Source: JANSYA01 sp965243385
GTDB taxonomy: Bacteria > Spirochaetota > Leptospiria > Leptospirales > Leptonemataceae
Assembly (NCBI GenBank): GCA_965243385.1
Contig: CBDEUV010000002.1
Location: forward strand, 5,890,001-5,954,000
Direction of reading: 5' to 3'
Length of the DNA: 64,000 nucleotides
Position 1 is the first letter of the stretch. Every line of letters begins with the position of its first letter. The notes beneath the pieces are model-generated. The model made no database searches and was not told the origin of the DNA. It was given only the letters and a program-made list of their open reading frames with translations. Both the position numbers and the translations under genes were made by a program. Of the stretch, positions 10,130-18,655 are shown in pieces.

Positions 10130-11034
10130 TGAACGCCGCGAAAAAAAAGACAAAAAAGACTTCGCAAAGCGCAAAGACGTCGCGGGCGAGCACGGCCACT
10201 TCAAGCAGCCGCGCCGCTTCTCGAAGTCGGTCGCGAAACGGATCGAACTCCGCCGACCGGACGCAGGATCTTCAGTCAGAAACGGCTTTCGATCCATTCG
10301 AATCTTCCCGCCTGCGAACGCTGCGCGGCGAAAACCTGGTTAAGATTTATAACAAGAAGACTGTCGTGGACGGCGTGAGCTTCGAAGTCCGTCAGCGTGA
10401 AATCGTGGGATTGCTCGGTCCGAACGGCGCCGGCAAGACCACTTCGTTTTATATGGCCGTCGGCCTGGTCACTCCGGATCGCGGCGAGGTCTATATCGAT
10501 CGCGACAATATCACGGCCTTGCCCATGTATCGAAAGGCGCGCCTCGGCATCGGTTATCTGCCGCAGGAAGCGTCGGTCTTTCGCAAGTTAACCGTGGCTC
10601 AAAATATCGAAGCGGTGCTGGAAATGCAGAAGCTGCCGCGTCCCGAAATCGTGCGCAAGCGCGATATGCTGGTGGACGAATTGCATTTGAATCGCGTCGT
10701 GAACCAAAAAGGTTTTACGCTTTCCGGGGGCGAACGGCGACGCTGCGAAATCGCGCGGGCGCTGGCGACGGAACCCGATTTTATATTACTCGATGAACCT
10801 TTCGCCGGCGTGGATCCGATCGCTGTGAAAGACATCCAGGAACTGGTGGCGCATCTGCGCGACCGCGGACTGGGTATATTGATTACGGACCACAATGTAC
10901 GCGAAACTCTGAAGATCACCGATCGTTCGTATATCATGTACGCCGGCCAAATCTTGCGGGCCGGGAGTCCGGAAGAACTGGTAAACGACGAAGAGATTCG
11001 GCGCAAATACCTCGGGGAGGACTTCCGCCTCTAG
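10129..11034 (+). CDS. lptB: LPS export ATP-binding protein LptB
   Basis: ABC-type ATPase that powers extraction of LPS from the inner membrane with LptF and LptG, which are not in this window. The 301-residue protein has Walker A GPNGAGKTT near residue 98, Q-loop YLPQEASVFRKL, signature LSGGERRRCEIARAL, Walker B FILLDEPFAGVDP and the switch His in ITDHNVRE, all intact and LptB-like. About 65 N-terminal residues are Lys/Ser/Arg/Thr-rich and absent from usual LptB (about 240 residues). The GTG start overlaps the lptA stop and follows GGGAGG by 8 bp, which supports the extended form. Confidence 0.94.
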   Translation: MNAAKKKTKKTSQSAKTSRASTATSSSRAASRSRSRNGSNSADRTQDLQSETAFDPFESSRLRTLRGENLVKIYNKKTVVDGVSFEVRQREIVGLLGPNGAGKTTSFYMAVGLVTPDRGEVYIDRDNITALPMYRKARLGIGYLPQEASVFRKLTVAQNIEAVLEMQKLPRPEIVRKRDMLVDELHLNRVVNQKGFTLSGGERRRCEIARALATEPDFILLDEPFAGVDPIAVKDIQELVAHLRDRGLGILITDHNVRETLKITDRSYIMYAGQILRAGSPEELVNDEEIRRKYLGEDFRL

Positions 11035-11100
11035 ATTTCCGGCACCTCCCGGAGCGCGGCTCAGCGGGAAGGCGGGAATCGAATCGCGAAAACAGTCATT

Positions 11101-12582
11101 ATGGCGCTCAGTCAGAACCTCGTTCAAAAACAAACCCAGCGCCTGGTGATTACCCAGGATCTGCGGCAGTCGATTGAGCTCTTACCGCTTTCAAATCTGG
11201 AGCTGTCCGAACGCATTCAGCAGGAGATTCTCGAGAACCCGCTTCTGGAGGACCGTGGCGAAGGCGGCGAAGGCGAAGGCGAAAGCCCTTCGAGCCAGGC
11301 CGACCGCGATTTGCCGGTCGCCCCGGAACCCGCCCGCGAACCGGCTCCGGAAGACCGTGAGGCCGACGACGGCTGGCGATCCGGACGGGAAGAATTTCGC
11401 GAGTACTCCGGGGATCGAGCCGGCAGCGCGGAGCGCACCGAACAGAAGCACCAGTTTCTGCAGAACGCCGTGCGCTCCACCGAGTCTCTGGCGGACCATC
11501 TGCTCTGGCAATTACGCATGTCGGACCTTTCGCCGGAACAGGTCACGGCGGGCGAAGTGTTGATCTCCGCGATTGACGATCGTGGTTTTTTAACTCAGCC
11601 TTTACCCGAGCTGATTGAAGGCACCGGCGTAACGCTCGCGGACGCGGAGCTGGCTTTACAACAGCTGTACGCGCTCGATCCGATCGGCTGCGGCGCGCGG
11701 GATATCGGCGAGTCCCTGTTAATACAGGCGCGGCTCCTGCGACCGGACGATGAGATTACGGCGCGGCTGTTGAAAGAGCACTTCGAAGATCTCGAAAAAT
11801 TCGATTATAAAAAAATCGAAAAGATGACTTCGTACAATCGCGATCAAATTGAATCGAGCCTGCAATTCGTACGAACCCTGGAACCGTATCCCGCGACGCT
11901 GTACGCACCGCGCATTCCCGAATACATCGTGCCCGACGTGATCGTCGTCGAGATCGACGGTGAATTCCAGATTCTGATCAACGATGACTGGTTGCCGGCG
12001 CTGGGCATCAACGAAGAATACCGCAATATGCTCAAGACCCAGGGACGCGGCAGCGACGATCGAGAATACCTGCAGACCAAATTGACGTCGGCTCAATGGT
12101 TGATGAAAAGCATTCGTCAGCGTCGTCAGACCCTGAGTCGCGTGATGAAATCCATTCTGGAATTCCAGGAAGATTTTTTTCGCAAAGGCCACGGCCATCT
12201 CAAGCCGCTGACCCTGCGCATGGTCGCCGAAAAAGTCGAGCTGCATGAATCGACCGTATCGCGAATTACGACGAACAAGTACGCGCAGACGCGCTGGGGA
12301 GTTTTCGAACTAAAATATTTCTTTTCCAGTTCGTTGCGCAGCACCGGGGGTTCGGGGGATACGCACTCCGCCCGGAGCATTCAGGACCGCATTCGCCAGC
12401 TGGTCGACGAAGAAGACGACGACCATCCGCTGTCGGACCAGGAGATCATGGAGCGCATCAAAGGCGAGGGCGTACAGATCGCGCGACGCACGGTCGCGAA
12501 ATATCGTAAGATTCTCAAAATACTTCCGGCCGATCGCCGCAAAAAACTCAAGAAATTGAACGCGCGCAGTGAGGGATCCTGA
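11101..12582 (+). CDS. rpoN: RNA polymerase sigma-54 factor
   Basis: Alternative sigma factor recognising -24/-12 promoters and requiring an AAA+ activator. At 493 residues it has the usual length. Region I is Gln/Leu-rich (QRLVITQDLRQSIELLPLS), followed by an acidic, poorly conserved region II (about 55-115). Then come the core-binding domain with DPIGCGARDIGESL, the DNA-binding helix-turn-helix (MVAEKVELHESTVSRITTNK near 378) and the RpoN box ARRTVAKYR near residue 461. The lptB-rpoN-hpf-ptsH order is widespread in diderm bacteria. The NtrX-type activator encoded at 16331 is a natural partner. Confidence 0.97.
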   Translation: MALSQNLVQKQTQRLVITQDLRQSIELLPLSNLELSERIQQEILENPLLEDRGEGGEGEGESPSSQADRDLPVAPEPAREPAPEDREADDGWRSGREEFREYSGDRAGSAERTEQKHQFLQNAVRSTESLADHLLWQLRMSDLSPEQVTAGEVLISAIDDRGFLTQPLPELIEGTGVTLADAELALQQLYALDPIGCGARDIGESLLIQARLLRPDDEITARLLKEHFEDLEKFDYKKIEKMTSYNRDQIESSLQFVRTLEPYPATLYAPRIPEYIVPDVIVVEIDGEFQILINDDWLPALGINEEYRNMLKTQGRGSDDREYLQTKLTSAQWLMKSIRQRRQTLSRVMKSILEFQEDFFRKGHGHLKPLTLRMVAEKVELHESTVSRITTNKYAQTRWGVFELKYFFSSSLRSTGGSGDTHSARSIQDRIRQLVDEEDDDHPLSDQEIMERIKGEGVQIARRTVAKYRKILKILPADRRKKLKKLNARSEGS

Positions 12583-12634
12583 GGCGCCTTCCGGGCACTA
12601 TGAAATAGCTCAGTCGGCCGGGAGATCGAAAAGA

Positions 12635-12662
12635 TTGACACGGTCGAAACGTTTAATATCAC
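12635..12662 (+). promoter_or_regulatory. Predicted promoter of hpf
   Basis: A perfect TTGACA at 12635-12640 is followed after 16 bp by TATCAC at 12657-12662 (four of six matches to TATAAT). Transcription would begin about 20 bp before the hpf start, leaving room for its AGAGG ribosome-binding site at 12681-12685. The -10 assignment is uncertain because TAATAT overlaps it at a shorter spacing. Confidence 0.45.
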
Positions 12663-12690
12663 CGAAATAAGGATTTTCAAAGAGGCAGAT

Positions 12691-12996
12691 ATGAATATTA
12701 CCTATTATTTCCAGAATCTCGAGGCGTCAGACGCGATCAAAGAATACTGCGCAAAAAAAATTGAAAAGCTTTCTTCTCATTTTCATACACTGACTTCGGC
12801 GGACGTTCGCTGCAAAGTCGAGAAAATCAACCAGGTCGTGGAAATCGCGATCAACGCGGACAACCATCAGTTTATCGCTTCCGAAAAACACGAGGATATG
12901 TACGCGGCGATCGACCTGGTCGAAGAGAAGCTCGAAAAACAGGTCCGCCGGCACAAAGAAAAAGTCCTGGATAAAAAACATCGCCCGAAGGTTTAG
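12691..12996 (+). CDS. hpf: Ribosome hibernation promoting factor, short form
   Basis: Protein of 101 residues of the HPF/RaiA (YfiA) family, which binds the 30S decoding region and keeps ribosomes inactive in stationary phase. Visible pattern: ITYYFQNLEASDAIKEYCAK at the N-terminus and the family's EDMYAAIDLVEEKLEKQVRR helix at the end. The C-terminal dimerisation domain of long HPF is absent, so this is the short form. AGAGG lies 5 bp before the ATG. Location downstream of rpoN is the classical one. Confidence 0.93.
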   Translation: MNITYYFQNLEASDAIKEYCAKKIEKLSSHFHTLTSADVRCKVEKINQVVEIAINADNHQFIASEKHEDMYAAIDLVEEKLEKQVRRHKEKVLDKKHRPKV

Positions 12997-13049
12997 TCGC
13001 CGCGCCGCGGGCCCGCGCGCGATTGAATTGAAACAATCATTCTTGTAGT

Positions 13050-14087
13050 ATGAGCTATATCGAAGCCGGCCAGTTGCTCGAAAAACACGTCGAGCTTGAG
13101 CTAACGCTGGAGGCCGGTCAGGGCGGCATCGGCCGGCATCTCGTGTCGATCGACGTGAACCGGCCGGGTCTGGCCCTCGCGGGCTTTTATCGCAATTTCG
13201 CTCAGGATCGCATCCAGGTTTTCGGCCGCGGCGAAACCGCCTATCTGGAAGACTGTACGGCGGCGGACCGCGAACGAATCATCGCCGAGTTTTTTCGTTA
13301 TCCCCATCCAGGTTTGGTCTTCACCCACGGCAATCAGCCGCCGCCGGAGTTTCTTGAAGCGGCCGAGTCCACAAATACCCCGCTGATGACCACGAATCTC
13401 AGCACGCACAATTTCATCGTGCTCTTTACTCAGTACATGAGCGAAGAGCTCGCGCCGAGCACCAGTCTGCACGGGGTCTTGATCGACGTCTTCGGCGTGG
13501 GCATTCTATTGATGGGTTCGAGCGGCATCGGTAAATCGGAGACGGCGCTGGAATTGGTGGAACGCCACCATCGCCTGGTCGCCGACGATATCGTGCATAT
13601 CCGCTGCGTCGGCGAAACCGAGCTCGTCGGCCGCGCAAGCGAAGTCATTGAGCACCATATGGAGTTGCGCGGCGTCGGCATCATCAATGTCAAAGATCTC
13701 TTCGGCGTCGGCGCGATTCTCGGCCGCTGCAAAATCGACCTGGTCATTCGCATGGAAGACTGGGATCAGAAAAAAGACTACGATCGCCTGGGCATCGAAG
13801 AAGAAACCGTCGACATACTGGGCGTCCAGGTGCCGCGGATTTTGCTGCCGGTCCGCCCGGGCCGCAACGTTCCGATCCTGATCGAGACCGCCGCCATGAA
13901 CCACCGTTCGAAGCGCATGGGTTATCACGCGGCCCGGGAACTTTCGAATCGGATTAACGCGCAGATCCTGAAAAAAAACGCGCGCAAGGCTCCCGGCGAC
14001 TCAGGCGGTTGGCCTGCGGCGCCGGAAGATGCGTCGGGTGTTTCGAGTCCGTCCGAATCAATTCCATCATCCGGGGATTCCGCCTGA
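13050..14087 (+). CDS. hprK: HPr kinase/phosphorylase
   Basis: Bifunctional enzyme that phosphorylates HPr at Ser46 and removes the phosphate. The 345-residue protein has Walker A GSSGIGKSE near residue 156, the following VADDIV, and the HprK signature MELRGVGIINVKDLFG near residue 205. The N-terminal domain is present, unlike the truncated alphaproteobacterial form. About 35 C-terminal residues rich in Pro, Ser and Gly extend beyond the usual length. Its stop overlaps the HPr gene start by one base, indicating coupled expression. No sugar permeases or EI are in the window, so the role is likely regulatory. Confidence 0.96.
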   Translation: MSYIEAGQLLEKHVELELTLEAGQGGIGRHLVSIDVNRPGLALAGFYRNFAQDRIQVFGRGETAYLEDCTAADRERIIAEFFRYPHPGLVFTHGNQPPPEFLEAAESTNTPLMTTNLSTHNFIVLFTQYMSEELAPSTSLHGVLIDVFGVGILLMGSSGIGKSETALELVERHHRLVADDIVHIRCVGETELVGRASEVIEHHMELRGVGIINVKDLFGVGAILGRCKIDLVIRMEDWDQKKDYDRLGIEEETVDILGVQVPRILLPVRPGRNVPILIETAAMNHRSKRMGYHAARELSNRINAQILKKNARKAPGDSGGWPAAPEDASGVSSPSESIPSSGDSA

Positions 14088-14344
14088 TGAAATCAACCGA
14101 AATCACTATCACCCACGCCGAGGGCGTACACGCCAGACCCGCTTCGGTGTTTGTACGCGAAGCCGCGAAATTCAAATCGGAGGTCACCCTGACTTCCGAC
14201 GGCACGACAGTGAACGGCAAGAGCATTATGGGGCTCTTGATGCTCGCGTTATGCAACGGAGCGCAGGTGGTATTGAATACGGAAGGCCCCGACGAAGAAG
14301 ACGCCGCGACGAAACTCGCCGAAATTCTTTCGGGAAAATTTTGA
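14087..14344 (+). CDS. ptsH: Phosphocarrier protein HPr
   Basis: Protein of 85 residues with both HPr phosphorylation sites: the EI-dependent His in HAEGVHARPAS (His 16) and the HprK-dependent Ser in NGKSIMGLLML (near Ser 47). The ATG used here overlaps the hprK stop codon; upstream in-frame codons would extend into hprK and lack HPr similarity. With the kinase next door, HPr probably acts as a regulator sensing the metabolic state, and the adjoining sensor/activator pair is a possible target, although nothing in the sequence proves contact. Confidence 0.96.
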   Translation: MKSTEITITHAEGVHARPASVFVREAAKFKSEVTLTSDGTTVNGKSIMGLLMLALCNGAQVVLNTEGPDEEDAATKLAEILSGKF

Positions 14345-14445
14345 ATTTCAGCAAACGCCTGCACGGTCGGAGCGTCCCTGCCGCTGATCCCCGCGCGGGC
14401 AATGCCACGCTGACGTCGCCCCTTTTGAACGAGGTTTGATCGCTT

Positions 14446-16323
14446 ATGTCTGAGTCCGTCGCCAATTCTGCGCCCTGGCAAAAAGAGGAACGCAAGATCT
14501 ATCTGCGCGATATCTTCTTTTTGTTTTTGATCGTAATTCTGAGCATTCTCGTGTCGGAGCAGTGGCTGCTCGCGGAGGATGCGCGTCCGGTCGATCGCAT
14601 CTTCACGTATCTTTTGCTTTTTATTCCCGTGGGTACGCTGAATTTAATCGCGCACTATTATTATCGCAATCGGCGCATTCGCCAGACCGGCAATCTGCGG
14701 TCGAGTCTGCGCTATCGATTGAGCCTCGCCTTTATGCTGATCGCGCTGATTCCTTCGATCCCGATCTTTTTGATTTCCGCGAATAACGTGGAGACGGTCA
14801 CCGAAAGTCTGTTTAACGTCGAGGTCGCCGACGCGATGGACTCGGCCAATGCGACAATCCGCTACTATGAACGCGAAATCGCCGGACGTTTCTACGAAGA
14901 TCTGGTCGCGGCGGGTCCGGCGCTTGCGAAGCGCAGCGTCGATCCCGCGGGGGATATCGAACGAATCTTTGCGAAGCAGGTGTTGATTCCAGGCCGGGAT
15001 TTCGCGGGCGTCTTCGCCGAAGGCGAGTTTCGTTTCGCGTCGACGGACATCTTCGAACAGGGCCAGAAGCTGCCGGTCTTTATCGAAGCGACCGAAGAAT
15101 TCGGCTACAGGGCTCCCTTCGCCGAGGCGACCCTGCGGGGCAGCGACTATATCTTCTATCGCTTCCCGGCCAGAGTTCCGGCGGCAGTCGATGGTCAGCT
15201 GGTCGCCGGCCCCGCAACGGACGGTTTTTTGATTCTGGGCCGCAAGCTGCATCCGGGCCTGGAAGACCATATGCGCAATTATCAGCGAGTGTACGAAAGC
15301 TTTCGTGACGAAGGATTCTGGAAACAGGAAGTGCCCCAAACTCTGCGATTGGGACTGGCCTTGCTGTATATCTTTATGGTCTGCGCGGCGCTCGTGATCT
15401 CGCTTATAATCGCGCGGCAGATATCGCTGCCGATCGTATCGCTTGCGGCGGCGACCCGGGCGGTTACCGACGGCGATCTGGATACGCGCCTGGACGTGCG
15501 CGCCTCCGGAGAACTGGGGATATTGATCGAAAGCTTTAATCAGATGACCCAGGAGCTGCGCAGTTTACGCGAGCGTTTATTGCACAGCCAGCGCCTTGCG
15601 GCCTGGCAGGAAGTCGCCCGCCGGCTCGCGCATGAAATCAAGAACCCGCTCACGCCGATTCAGCTCTCCGCCGACCGCATGATCCGCCGGCTGGATCATC
15701 CCGAAAAAGGACATCTGCATGAAGTCGTGCGCAGTGGTTGCCGCACGATCATCCAACAGGTGGAAGTCTTAAAAGAACTGGTGCACGAGTTCGCGAATTT
15801 CGCGCGACTGCCGAAGGCGCGCATGCAGTCGGGCAGTCTGGACGCGATCGTTTCTGAAGCCGTGAACGGCTTTCAGGCGGTCGTTCCCGGGATTCCGATT
15901 GAAATGCGTTTGGCGGGGAACCTGCCGGAGATTCCACTGGACAAAACGATCATCATCGGTATGACCAACAACCTTGTGAAAAACGGCGTCGAAGCGATCG
16001 CCGCGCAGCCGCCGGACCAGCGGCGCACGCCGCCGAGAGTCGTGCTTTCGACCGCCCTGGTGCGCCAGGGAATTCGTAAATTCGTGCGCCTGCGCGTCGA
16101 AGACACGGGGCCGGGGATCGACGAGGGTCTCAAGGACCGCGTTTTCGAGCCTTATTTTACAACGAAAGGCCGGACGGGCAGCGGCCTGGGACTCTCGCTG
16201 GTCGAGCGGGCGGCGCTCGAACACGACGCGCGATTGGAAGTCGGGCGATCGCCCCTGGGGGGCGCGGAGTTTACGATTTTGTTTCGCATTAGAGAAGCGT
16301 CCCGACCACAAAAGATTCTGTGA
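14446..16323 (+). CDS. ntrY: NtrY-type membrane sensor histidine kinase
   Basis: Sensor kinase of 625 residues. Four hydrophobic segments (about 20-42, 52-73, 90-110, 300-324) frame an extracytoplasmic domain of about 185 residues. These are followed by a HAMP linker, a HisKA domain with phospho-acceptor His 396 in RLAHEIKNPLTPIQLSADR, and an HATPase domain with DTGPGIDEGL and GRTGSGLGLSLVE. The HEIKNPLTPIQ box and the membrane layout are typical of NtrY. The partner regulator gene begins 7 bp downstream. The usual NtrY PAS domain between HAMP and HisKA is not apparent; the spacing there is short. Confidence 0.9.
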   Translation: MSESVANSAPWQKEERKIYLRDIFFLFLIVILSILVSEQWLLAEDARPVDRIFTYLLLFIPVGTLNLIAHYYYRNRRIRQTGNLRSSLRYRLSLAFMLIALIPSIPIFLISANNVETVTESLFNVEVADAMDSANATIRYYEREIAGRFYEDLVAAGPALAKRSVDPAGDIERIFAKQVLIPGRDFAGVFAEGEFRFASTDIFEQGQKLPVFIEATEEFGYRAPFAEATLRGSDYIFYRFPARVPAAVDGQLVAGPATDGFLILGRKLHPGLEDHMRNYQRVYESFRDEGFWKQEVPQTLRLGLALLYIFMVCAALVISLIIARQISLPIVSLAAATRAVTDGDLDTRLDVRASGELGILIESFNQMTQELRSLRERLLHSQRLAAWQEVARRLAHEIKNPLTPIQLSADRMIRRLDHPEKGHLHEVVRSGCRTIIQQVEVLKELVHEFANFARLPKARMQSGSLDAIVSEAVNGFQAVVPGIPIEMRLAGNLPEIPLDKTIIIGMTNNLVKNGVEAIAAQPPDQRRTPPRVVLSTALVRQGIRKFVRLRVEDTGPGIDEGLKDRVFEPYFTTKGRTGSGLGLSLVERAALEHDARLEVGRSPLGGAEFTILFRIREASRPQKIL

Positions 16324-16330
16324 GCATTCT

Positions 16331-17689
16331 GTGAAGATATTCATCGTCGACGACGACAAAAGCATCCGCTCGACTTTGCGCGACGTGCTGGAAGACGAAG
16401 ACTTCGAAGTGGAAGACTTCGCCACGGGCCGTAATATGTTAAAGGCGCTCGCCAGAGCCCGGCCCGCGCTGGTCTTGCTGGACGTCTGGCTCGGCAAAGA
16501 AGACGGAATCGACGTCCTCGAGAAAATCAAAGAAACTTACCCGGCGCTGCCGGTCGTAATGATCTCCGGACACGGCACCATCGAGCAGGCGGTCGCCGCC
16601 ACCAAGATCGGCGCCGTGGACTTTCTTGAAAAACCGCTCTCGCTCGAAACGGTGCTCGCGCGCATCAACCAGGTGCTCGAAATCGAAAAAAATAAAAACG
16701 GCAAAAGCGAGCCGCCGCCGGATCTGGAATTCGACGACATCATCGGCAATTCCGAAGAGATCATCGAAGTCAAGCGCGCCATCGCTCAGGCCGCCCGCAC
16801 GAACGCTCGCGTGTTTATTTACGGCGAAAACGGCACGGGCAAAGAACTGGTCGCCCACGCGATTTACAAGAATTCGCGCCGCAAATCCGAAGCTTTCGTC
16901 GAAGTCAACTGCGCGGCCATCCCCGCCGATTTGATTGAAAGCGAATTGTTCGGACACGAGAAGGGCGCCTTCACCGGTGCGACCGAGATGCGCATCGGTA
17001 AATTCGAGCAGGCTCACGGGGCGACGCTCTTCCTCGACGAAATCTGCGATATGTCGCTGGCGACCCAGGCGCGGGTGCTTCGCGCTTTGCAGGAACAGCG
17101 CTTCGCACGGGTCGGCGGCACCGAGAATATCGAGGTGGACGTGCGCATTATCGCGGCCACGAATATATCGCCGCAGGAGGCCATCGAAGAGGGCCGCTTT
17201 CGCGAGGACCTGTACTATCGCCTGAACGTGATTCCAATTACGATTCCGCCCTTGCGCGAACGACGCAAAGACATTCCGCTGATCCTGGATCATTTATTGC
17301 GCACCTTCGCCGCCGAAAACCAGATGGAGATCAAAAAATTTACGCCGGGCGCCTTAGAAGCGCTGGTCGACTACCCCTGGCCTGGCAATGTGCGTGAACT
17401 CAAAAACGTCGTCGAACGCCTGAGTATCATGACCGCTGAAGACGAGATTACCGAAGAGGTCGTTACCCATCATCTCAGCGATTCGCGCAATCTGCCGTCC
17501 CAGGCGGAGAACGTACGGCTCACCGGGGACCTGCGCAAGGCCCGCGAAAATTTCGAACGCGCTTATATCATTGAAGCCCTGCGCAAACACGAAAAGAACG
17601 TCAGCCGGGCGGCGCGTTTTCTGGGCATCGAACGCACGAATTTACATCGAAAAATGAAAAGCCTGGGAATCGAACACGATGAGATTTAG
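16331..17689 (+). CDS. ntrX: NtrX-type sigma-54-dependent response regulator
   Basis: Response regulator of 452 residues that activates RpoN promoters. Receiver domain with the acidic pocket VDDD, phospho-acceptor Asp 51 in LLDVWLG and the conserved Lys in FLEKPLS. AAA+ domain with Walker A GENGTGKE, the sigma-54-contacting GAFTGA loop, and Walker B TLFLDEI. A Fis-type helix-turn-helix closes the protein (NVSRAARFLGIERTNLHRKM). The GTG start follows the ntrY stop closely, so the pair is coexpressed. The presence of rpoN 4 kb upstream puts sigma factor and activator in one cluster. Confidence 0.93.
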   Translation: MKIFIVDDDKSIRSTLRDVLEDEDFEVEDFATGRNMLKALARARPALVLLDVWLGKEDGIDVLEKIKETYPALPVVMISGHGTIEQAVAATKIGAVDFLEKPLSLETVLARINQVLEIEKNKNGKSEPPPDLEFDDIIGNSEEIIEVKRAIAQAARTNARVFIYGENGTGKELVAHAIYKNSRRKSEAFVEVNCAAIPADLIESELFGHEKGAFTGATEMRIGKFEQAHGATLFLDEICDMSLATQARVLRALQEQRFARVGGTENIEVDVRIIAATNISPQEAIEEGRFREDLYYRLNVIPITIPPLRERRKDIPLILDHLLRTFAAENQMEIKKFTPGALEALVDYPWPGNVRELKNVVERLSIMTAEDEITEEVVTHHLSDSRNLPSQAENVRLTGDLRKARENFERAYIIEALRKHEKNVSRAARFLGIERTNLHRKMKSLGIEHDEI

Positions 17690-17775
17690 TATATTAACGC
17701 AAGCGTGCGGACGCTGAAGGCGCGAGGCCACCACTGGAAACGAACGCGAATACGGAAACTGCCCCGGCGCCTCCT

Positions 17776-18642
17776 GTGAGCGGTGCGGACCTCGGGCGAC
17801 TGGTGCGCGATTTCGGCCTGGCGCTCGAAGGCGAACCCTACGCCCTGATTCCGAATTTCGAGGCGGAGCCCCCACCGGATTCCGTGCAGTTGGTCTATCA
17901 TCCGCCGACTCCCGCTCCGGGCGCCGGGGCCGCAGCGGCCCCCGGAGCCGGCCCGATTCCGGGAGTGGCCGGCGCAGGCGGCATGCCGGGCGTCGCTCCC
18001 GGGCAGGCGTCCGGGGAGCTGCCCGCGAATTTTCGCTGCAACCTGTGCCCCGATCGCATGTATCCCGTGCGTCGCTTCGAGCGCGAAGGACGTCGGCCGA
18101 TTCTCGTGCTCTATCATAGCGGGTCGTACGGCCGGGGCCCGGCCAGGCTGGACCGCAGTCGCGAAACGATCTTCGGCAGCCCCGAAGAGGACGATCTTTT
18201 TAGCCGCATGCTCGGGGCGGTCGATCTCAGTCCGGATGATTTGTTTTTCCAGGAGTACCCGGCCTGTCATTTCAACGCGGTGCGCAGTACGCCAGACGAC
18301 TGGCAGACCCGCGGCGAACACTGCCTGAGCCATGTGCGCGACACGGTTCTGCGCCATAAGATCGAGCTTTTGATTTTGACCGGCCCTGCGGCCGTGATTC
18401 TGCTGGGCGAAGAGCGCGCCCGGCAGCTCTCCGCAGACTGCGGCCAGGCGCAAATCCCCGCGGGCGATCGCGAACTGCCGGCGCTGGTGATGCGCAGCCC
18501 GGCGGCCCTGATCGCTCTCGAAAACAAACGCAAGCGCCTGCAATCCCGCGGCGAAGCGGAGGCCGCGAAGCAGGCGGTCGAAGAGGAAAAGCGCGTCAAA
18601 AAGCAGGTGGTGGCGGCGCTGAAGGCGGCCGTGCCCGGCTGA
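17776..18642 (+). CDS. Divergent Fe-S uracil-DNA-glycosylase-superfamily protein
   Basis: Protein of 288 residues. Four Cys (88, 91, 164, 183) follow the C-x2-C ... C-x(14-18)-C pattern of the 4Fe-4S family 4/5 UDGs, and the C-terminal half matches that fold (HCLSHVRDTVLRHKIELLIL, then GPAAVILLGEE). The catalytic GE(A/P)PG motif expected shortly after the first Cys pair is replaced by YHSGSYG, so ordinary uracil excision is doubtful. A Pro/Ala/Gly-rich stretch fills about 50-80, and the last 40 residues form a charged helix. Start is uncertain: GTG 17776 is used, but an in-frame CTG at 17734 is preceded by GAGG. A DNA-repair or nucleic-acid role is inferred. Confidence 0.65.
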   Translation: MSGADLGRLVRDFGLALEGEPYALIPNFEAEPPPDSVQLVYHPPTPAPGAGAAAAPGAGPIPGVAGAGGMPGVAPGQASGELPANFRCNLCPDRMYPVRRFEREGRRPILVLYHSGSYGRGPARLDRSRETIFGSPEEDDLFSRMLGAVDLSPDDLFFQEYPACHFNAVRSTPDDWQTRGEHCLSHVRDTVLRHKIELLILTGPAAVILLGEERARQLSADCGQAQIPAGDRELPALVMRSPAALIALENKRKRLQSRGEAEAAKQAVEEEKRVKKQVVAALKAAVPG

Positions 18643-18655
18643 TCAGTAAGCTTTC

